64,000 nt of DNA from positions 14,057,658-14,121,657 of the forward strand of contig CM030704.1 in NCBI GenBank assembly GCA_017979445.1, in the 5' to 3' direction. Origin of the DNA: Akebia trifoliata. Its lineage: Eukaryota > Streptophyta > Magnoliopsida > Ranunculales > Lardizabalaceae. Shown piece after piece: positions 57,925 to 64,000 of the stretch (positions are counted from its first letter, which is position 1; each line of letters begins with the position of its first letter). The notes below the pieces were generated by a model, which saw only the letters and a program-made list of their open reading frames with translations, did no database searches and was not told the origin of the DNA. The translations under genes were made by a program, and so were the position numbers.

Positions 57925-60900
57925 AATACTCATATTTTCTTCTATTCATTTTTAGTGAGATTTGACTTTGTCATTAAATTCCAAATGGTTGAAAAACCTA
58001 TTCTAGCATATAAGCACACTAGAATTCGAGTTTGGATAGAAAAGTTATAAAATCCTCGAATTTCATGTTAGGTGGGACCCAAAATGGTGAATTTTCTTTT
58101 GATTAAGAATTAATAAAATCTGATTATACCATTAGGTTCATAACGAAAAATTATAGAGAATGGAGTATTCATTCATCAAATTTCGAGTTCAAAAAGTTAA
58201 GTTATCGTCGAGAATATAAACAAATAAGAAATACCAACTTTGCCCCTCGAGCCTTTAGATAAAAGAAACCTGATTTCTTTTATTTTTCTTTTCTTTCTCT
58301 CTAATAACCTCCAAGCCCTAGTTATTGAGAACCAAGAGTTTCCACCCTTTTCCTTCTTAGATCCGATGAGGTCGAGTAATCGTTGAACTTCGATGACAAA
58401 GAAGAAGTTGAAGGCGATGTCGAGCTCTACAACTCATGGTCCTTGAGCCTATTGTCTCTTTCGTTCTCTCCATCCCTTACCAAAAAAATCAACGAGGGAG
58501 TGTTGATACATCCCACTTGGGGTTTCATTTACTTCGGAGAAGATTCGTCTTTCATCATAGGAAAGAAAGGGAGTGTCGTCACCAAGAGTATCGCAATCAC
58601 CCGAGCATCTCGTATCCAAAACCACCAACCTCGACTCTCATGCCGTTCCTTGCCTTCAATCAACCATCGAAATATGTCCATGTAGGATGCCTTCCCTTCT
58701 ACCCTCAAGTTATACAAGATTTTCATAGAAAATGCATTAAATCTTTATTACAATAGTTGTTATCACATTTAAGGTTTTTTTCGTTGAATTTATATATGGT
58801 TGAATGGATTGAATCGTAATGTCGTAGTTCTTTCAATAGATTTTAGTTTATTGGGTGTGATTTAAAGTTTTTAGGAATTGTATAATGTTGAAAAACAATT
58901 TGATACCTCATTTAGCGATTTTGGACATTTTTCAACGAAAATATTCAAAAATAAGAAAAAAGTTTGGAACCTCCCACTTGCTGATGGCGCCTTCGTCAGC
59001 CTCTAATGTCTCTATTATCAGCCACCGTTAGATCTAACAGCGCCGCCGCCAGACCTAAAAACTTCTAGAAATTGAAAAACAACTTCAACTTCAGCATCTC
59101 TTTTCCTATAGCATGTACACTATTTTCAACCATTCATTTCATTAAAAACATTTAAGTAAATGAACATTTACTTTAAGTTCTTTAATGAAATTAAGGTTTC
59201 ACCCCCCATTTGAAAACTTTAGAAATGGTTTTGAGATCCAAATCTCATCATATCAAAATGTAATTTTTCGTTTAAAAAACAAATCGTAAATTTTGACATT
59301 TTCGTCCGATTATCAAAATGCGATATCTTTTGCATTACTTTGAATCAATTTATAAAAATTATATGATCTTTCTCATGTTGTCGAGAGTTATAAATTACAA
59401 AAATCCATTTTTAATTTCGACAACTTTGAAAAATTAGTTTTTCAACATTTAGCCAAATTTTAACAGTTTTTCGAGCTTTTATATCATATGCTTTTATCAC
59501 ATTTTTTCTAGTCTTTCGACTTAACCAAAAACATTAAATGAAATTGGTTGATGCCCTATGGGTCTTGAATAACTTTAGAAACAAAGATACTTTGATAGAT
59601 ATGTAGGACGTTAGATGATAGATTGATCAATTGATTGATGAATGGATAGAGAGAACGTATGTTCTCGACTGACTGATGGGACATTGCCTTTAGTATTATG
59701 TAGTGACCATGCCACGTAAGACATGATAAATAGATAGATGGATGGATTAATAGATTGATGAAAGATAGATGGATGTTATTGGATGACACTAGCGGGTTTG
59801 CTTGTATTTTCGATAAAAAGAAACTTATATTATAAAAATCAAAACTATTTTGGTTTACCAAAAAAGAGTTGTAAAAAACTTAGAAAGAGTGATGCGTTGT
59901 TGTACATCCGGAAGCAGCAGGTCAATTTAGGATTAGCACTAGATATCATATACTATTCGGTTGTGTGGGATACTTTAAAGTATATTACAACTTTTGAGAT
60001 TTGAAAATTTCTTCTACTTCTTTCTTGGGGGACGTTGTATGTGTAAAGGCGGTCTTTATATAGTGTAGAGGTAGGCGGGGTTCACATGCATTGCCTTTTG
60101 ATAGGCTTCAACATGAGAGATCTCTTGGGCTAGTTAGTTGATATGAATACTTTGTGTAATGTTTTAAATGTCTTTTCTACTTTATTTGGTTTTGAAATTC
60201 TCTTAATTTTGTTAGTTTGAACTTAGTTTCCACTCTTAGAGCTTGGAATGTGGGAATGGTAAAAGAAAGTTAAAGTATGAGTTTTCTTAGTCATATTTAT
60301 CAAGAAAATAGTTTAATCATTTTAAGAAATTTTCTTAAATTGGAAATTTGCCTTTTTGACTTCTCTCTTGATTTAATTATGGAAACTTTCCTTATTTTTT
60401 ATTTTCTGATTTCTTTGTAGGGAATTTTCACCTTGGAATTATTTGGATGATTTGTCAAAATATGAGAGGACGTTGGAGACGATTAGCTACCTATGTGTGC
60501 CACTAGCATAGAGAAATCCTAATGCATACATATGTGGCATGTTTGCATTTATCTGGACGTGAAGAGAATAAAGAGGAGATCAACCATAAAATTCAATCAC
60601 CATGTATTTGAATTTTAGATGGAAATTCTGATTAATAGAACAACCAAAAACCAATCTAGCATTTATCTGGACGTGAAGAGAATAAAGAGGAGATCCTATT
60701 TTTGTGGGGCTAGAGTTTTTGAATTTTAAAACTCAAAGTTTAAAATGCCGAATTATATTGGTTGATGGAGGTGTGGCGCTGATTTGGGGGATATATATTC
60801 GACTGGATATATATTTCTTTAAAAAAAAGGAGGCCGAATACATGGAAAAAAGAAAAAGAAAAATAAAAAAAAGAGTTGCTGAAATTTCAGCAACATGGCT

Positions 60901-61144
60901 GCTAAAAGAGAAAAAGGGCGCACTCCTAGTTTTTAGGAGAAAATTGGGGGGATCTCTTCACCTTGAGGAGCTACTGAATTTTGGTAACCACTAAGAAGTT
61001 TTAAAAGTTGCAGATTTTTAGCAAAAAGAGTTGGCTGATTTGAGGGGGATCTCTTTCTCCTTAGAGAAGGGGCTGTACGTTAAAAAAAGTGTGACTGAAA
61101 GAAAGAAAGAAAACAAATAAGGGAGTTGCTGCAAAAGAGAGGGA

Positions 61145-61178
61145 TCTCTCTCTCTCTCTCTCTTATATATATATATAG
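61145..61178 (+). promoter_or_regulatory. (CT)n and TATA box in the solo LTR
   Basis: About nine CT repeats run directly into TATATATATATATA. CT-rich tracts next to TATA boxes are common in plant core promoters. Confidence 0.55.
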
Positions 61179-61248
61179 CTACCTATTTTATTTTATTTTA
61201 AACTTTTCTTGAGGAAAGAGAAGGGCTGAAGAGGTTGGGGATTAGAAG

Positions 61249-61410
61249 GAGATTTTGGGGCCAACGAGTTGCTGCTAAGAAAAAGGAAGTTGCTAAAATT
61301 TTTTAGCAACGTTATTGCCAAGAAGAAGGAGATTTTGGGTCAACGAGTTGCTGCCAAGACAAAGGAGAGGTTGCTGAAATTTTTTAGCAATGTTATTGCC
61401 AAGAAGTTTT
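61249..61410 (+). repeat. 81-bp tandem duplication with hairpin
   Basis: Two copies, each with AACGAGTTGCTGC and a GTTGCTRAAA..TTTTAGCAA inverted repeat. In the first copy the arms are perfect 10-mers (61289-61298 and 61301-61310). Confidence 0.82.
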
Positions 61411-63308
61411 CAACGTTGCTGAAATTAAAAACAACAACGTTGCTGCTTGTATTCGTTTTCAATCATCAACATCATCGCCGTGAGGAACATCACCACCAAC
61501 ACATCTCAAACTTCTTTGGTTGTGTTAAAAAGTGTAATCCTTATGACTTTTACTTATTTTTATTATTTCAGCCCTGGTTTCTATTGGATTAAAGAACATC
61601 TTGTTGGATTCTTAAGTTGGAAAATTTTAATTCAATGAGTTAGTGACTTTCAGATTCATTAATTGATGTTTTCGGATTGGTGATATGTAGACTCATGAAT
61701 CGGTGAATTTTAATTATGTATGCTGAATTTTCAGTTCGGTAATATTGAAAACTTTGATATTAATGGTCAATGAAGCCATAATTGTATCTCTAATCACTTA
61801 ATTGATTTGGAGTATGATCTAAAAGTGGTAAAAGCTATGAATAATGGTTGAAATATGAAATTGCATGTTCTTTAGCTATGGACTTTTCCATAGGTTTGAG
61901 GAGTAGGTTATTGAATCATAACTCCTTTTTATCTTAATGATTTGTTTGTTGTTGTAAGGATACGCCGAGTATTAACTTGATTGCTTAATCAAAATAACTA
62001 GATGATGGACTTTTCCAAACTCCTAGGGTTTATCTAAGAAGGAATTTATAAAATGCATGATCTCTTTAGGCTTGCACTTTGATTCAATTCGGATATGTAA
62101 TTAAGGCATGAGATTCGTTGTCTATGTTGAAGCAATTTGATTAGTTATTTAATGAATCTGAGAGAAGATGATCAATTGTAAATATTTATTTCTTTAATTT
62201 TTGTTATTAATATTTTTTTGAAAACCCGAATCAAATAATTGAAACTCCCTTGATTTTGTGTAATACGTTTGTTCACAAATTGTTAATTAAACTAACTGAA
62301 ATTTGTTATGACTCTTTAGTGTGGGAGTACCCTCAATCCTCGGCCAATAACGATACCCTACTCACCACTTTACTATAATCTTCTATAGGGTGTATTGATG
62401 ACTAAAAATATGGTTTATCATTAGTGATCACTGTTAGTCTGTATTCATCAAACAATCAACCTCGTCATTAGTTGAACTTAATATTGGGTACTTGGTTAAC
62501 GACCAGTCTAAGTCGAATAAATAGTCAACCAACCGTGGTATGCTAGGCCGGTCACAAAATCAGATTATAACGATGGGATTCCACATCGGATTTGAAGTTT
62601 GAAATATTGAATTTGCCATAGTCGAGGCAGTTAGATCGGCATGATCATCCGCTCTCTTAGCGACTACACCGCCGTGTTCGTATTTGTAATGTTGATAGAT
62701 ACTTTGTGTTACTTTAAATGATAGGTTGAAGTTTATTAGAATTACTTAAAATTATGCTTAGACAATTCTCGTATATTATATTATGGAAATTCTACATTAT
62801 TTAATTGTTCAGATGATTACTCGGGCATGTATGACTCGTCGTTAGAATGACGTTCCTCTTGTTGAGTAACATCCCCATGTTATTCACCTTATCCTTCACA
62901 TTTTCAGATTGCTTAGCTTTTGAGGTGCCTACTTACGAGGAGCCATCTGAGGAGGTCCCCATAGAAGGTTATGTCGACGATTTGCAAACCCCATCAATTT
63001 GAGGATCACTTTAGGGGTTTAAATGTTGTGTTTAAATTTTGAATTGTTGGAGATAATGTAATTTTTTTGGGAGTTGTATTTTGGGATATGATTATGATGT
63101 TGAGGATTGTCATTGATTATGATTATGACTATTTAGCTTCCATTACTCTAATTTGAAGTTATTTAGTATAGTTTCCACAATGTGTATTTTCACCCCTTAG
63201 TATTATTATTCTTGTTTGCTCTTTCTGGTTGTGTGTATGTTTACCTCACACCTCAAGATTTTGACTGATGAATCCTTAGGATTCATATTTTGATTTTGGG
63301 GCATGACA

Positions 63309-64000
63309 TTATTGGCCTTTGTGAGTAAGGGATTATTTTTGAAGATGATATTCTAGTTCACATGACAGTTTTATCTCTGCCCAAGTCTTATGACACTTTT
63401 AAGGTCAATTACAGTGCACTAGAAACTAAATGAGATCTGAATCAGTTGATTTTCTTTTGTGTCATTGAGGAGGCAAGTTTGAGAGGTTTGAAGGTTGAGT
63501 TAGCATACTTGGCAATTCACGGAAGTAGCAAGAAAATTTTCAAGAATAAGTGTTTCAAGAAAGGCGGCAACAAGTACTTCGAATAAGGAAAGAGATTCAA
63601 AGGTTTTAAGAATAAAAAACAATTAAGAAAATGATAGAGGCTGGGAAAATAGATAATGAAAATGCTGGTTCTGCAAGAAAAATGAACACATAAAGAGGGA
63701 TTACTTTACTTATAAGAACTGGTTGCAAAAAAATTCAAGAGGTACTAATTTAATTCTAGTTTTCTATGAGTCCAATTTAGTTGATGTTCCTTCAAACTTA
63801 TGTTGGATTGGTTCAGGTGCATCTGTGCATATTTCTCATTTTCTATAGGGGTTCGTCAGTAGGAGAAACCCCAGACCAGAGGATAGACTTTTGCTTGGGA
63901 ATGTAGAAGCATTGCAGGTTGAGCCTGTTAGAGCTTATCGTCTCATTCTTGATATAGGACATTCCTTGATATTAAAGGACACATTTTACATCTCATCTTT
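63309..64000 (+). pseudogene. Ty1/copia gag end and protease start
   Basis: Plus strand, cut at 63309 by element D and at 64000 by the window. Gag C-part: DILVHMTVLSLPKSYDTFKVNY (63345 on, typical 'LLLSLPxSYDxFV'), then EEASLRGLK and a Lys-rich stretch. Knuckle CWFCKKNEHIKRDY at 63663-63704 has Tyr in place of the last Cys. Protease CWIGSGASVHISH at 63801-63839 has Gly where the catalytic Asp should be, followed by AYRLILDIGHSLILKDTFYISS. Stops at 63430, 63583, 63632 and 63847. It is a copia element in a different orientation from the copia remnant at 14230-17344. Confidence 0.88.

Larger units (their letters stand above)
60139..62420 (+). mobile_element. Solo LTR, unknown family (2282 bp)
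   Basis: Begins TGATATGAATAC, ends TATGGTTTATCA. Flanks are TTAGT on both sides (60134-60138 and 62421-62425), and the target is uninterrupted in LTR 7755-10960 (near 8685). Carries (CT)n followed by a TATATATATATAG box (61145-61178), a 37-bp direct repeat (60545-60581 and 60659-60695) and an 81-bp tandem duplication (61249-61410). Orientation plus is taken from the TATA. Not homologous to any other LTR in the window. Confidence 0.9.
52640..63308 (+). mobile_element. Element D: decayed Tekay/Del-like chromovirus
   Basis: 5' LTR end (52640-53126), PBS, gag, protease, RT, partial RNase H, partial integrase with chromodomain-like end, PPT, 3' LTR (57195-63308, enlarged by two insertions). Only ~4 kb of internal sequence remains because RNase H/integrase is deleted. 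The 3' flank is TTATT in a copia fragment; the 5' LTR is truncated so no duplication can be checked. Confidence 0.85.
57195..63308 (+). mobile_element. 3' LTR of element D with two nested insertions
   Basis: TGTAATACCCCGAG...GGGGCATGACA. Removing 57288-57924 and 60139-62420 (plus one duplication each) leaves about 3.2 kb, the length of the solo LTR 7755-10960, with which it is collinear in reverse. Includes GATA/GATG simple repeats near 59650-59780. No gene: open frames at 58383-58756 lie in LTR sequence. Confidence 0.88.

Noticed and set aside
58383..58756. Overlapping 100- and 106-codon ORFs as a host gene
   Set aside because: They lie inside the family D LTR and correspond to transcribed LTR sequence also present, decayed, at 10080-10400 in reverse.
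1..64000. Host protein-coding, tRNA or rRNA genes
   Set aside because: None recognised. The only tRNA-like sequences are 18-bp primer-binding sites and their U5 echoes.

Overview
This window is plant nuclear DNA, almost certainly repeat-rich (pericentromere-like) heterochromatin of a seed plant, probably a eudicot. It is AT-rich and shows no recognisable host gene. Nearly every base can be assigned to LTR retrotransposons of three lineages: (i) very large Tat/Ogre-like Ty3/gypsy elements with a tRNA-Arg(ACG) primer site, LTRs starting TGTAGACACC, a G-patch in pol and minisatellites in the untranslated parts; (ii) Tekay/Del-like chromoviruses with a tRNA-iMet primer site and LTRs starting TGTAAxACCYCGAG; (iii) Ty1/copia fragments. 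All protein genes are broken. The assignments rest on protein motifs and LTR/PBS/PPT/TSD anatomy read by eye; no database search was run.

Layout. 1-630: end of an LTR that cuts the gag of a minus-strand Tat element (gag 631-1818, leader to 4230, PBS 4231-4248, 5' LTR 4250-5994). 5995-11945: minus-strand Tekay-type LTR, split by a 3.2-kb solo LTR (7755-10960). 11946-13708: mosaic LTR. 13709-18544: copia RT/RNase H remnant (minus) flanked by Tat-type LTR pieces and split by a 1.5-kb solo Tat LTR (14649-16165). 18545-22231: LTR-like sequence, a promoter-like block and a decayed 'gypsy-type transposon' (Transposase_28-like) gene. 22232-23773: truncated Tat LTR. 23774-27216 plus 42809-47578: two halves of an old minus-strand Tat element (pol on the left; gag, minisatellite leader and extra upstream ORF on the right).

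The halves are separated by the most complete object in the window, element C (27222-42803). It has 3.75-kb near-identical LTRs, a perfect TAATG target duplication, an intact PBS and PPT, and only a gag gene: no protease, RT, RNase H or integrase. It carries its own nested solo LTR (36892-38898, TSD CTAAC). 47579-52630: minus-strand Tekay-type LTR, PPT and gag remnant, then a zinc-knuckle fragment. 52640-63308: plus-strand Tekay-like chromovirus with a truncated 5' LTR, decayed gag-pol with a large internal deletion, and a 3' LTR swollen by two insertions (57288-57924; solo LTR 60139-62420, TSD TTAGT). 63309-64000: copia gag-protease fragment.

Main new observations. All six Tat-type LTR copies, across divergent families, share two U5 signals at similar distances from the LTR end. 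One is a stem-loop whose 13-nt loop is invariant while the stem sequence changes with pairing mostly maintained. The other is a second 10-nt copy of the tRNA-Arg primer-binding sequence inside the LTR. Together with the gag-only element C, they suggest a cis-acting RNA apparatus that a pol-less element could use to be packaged and primed by relatives.
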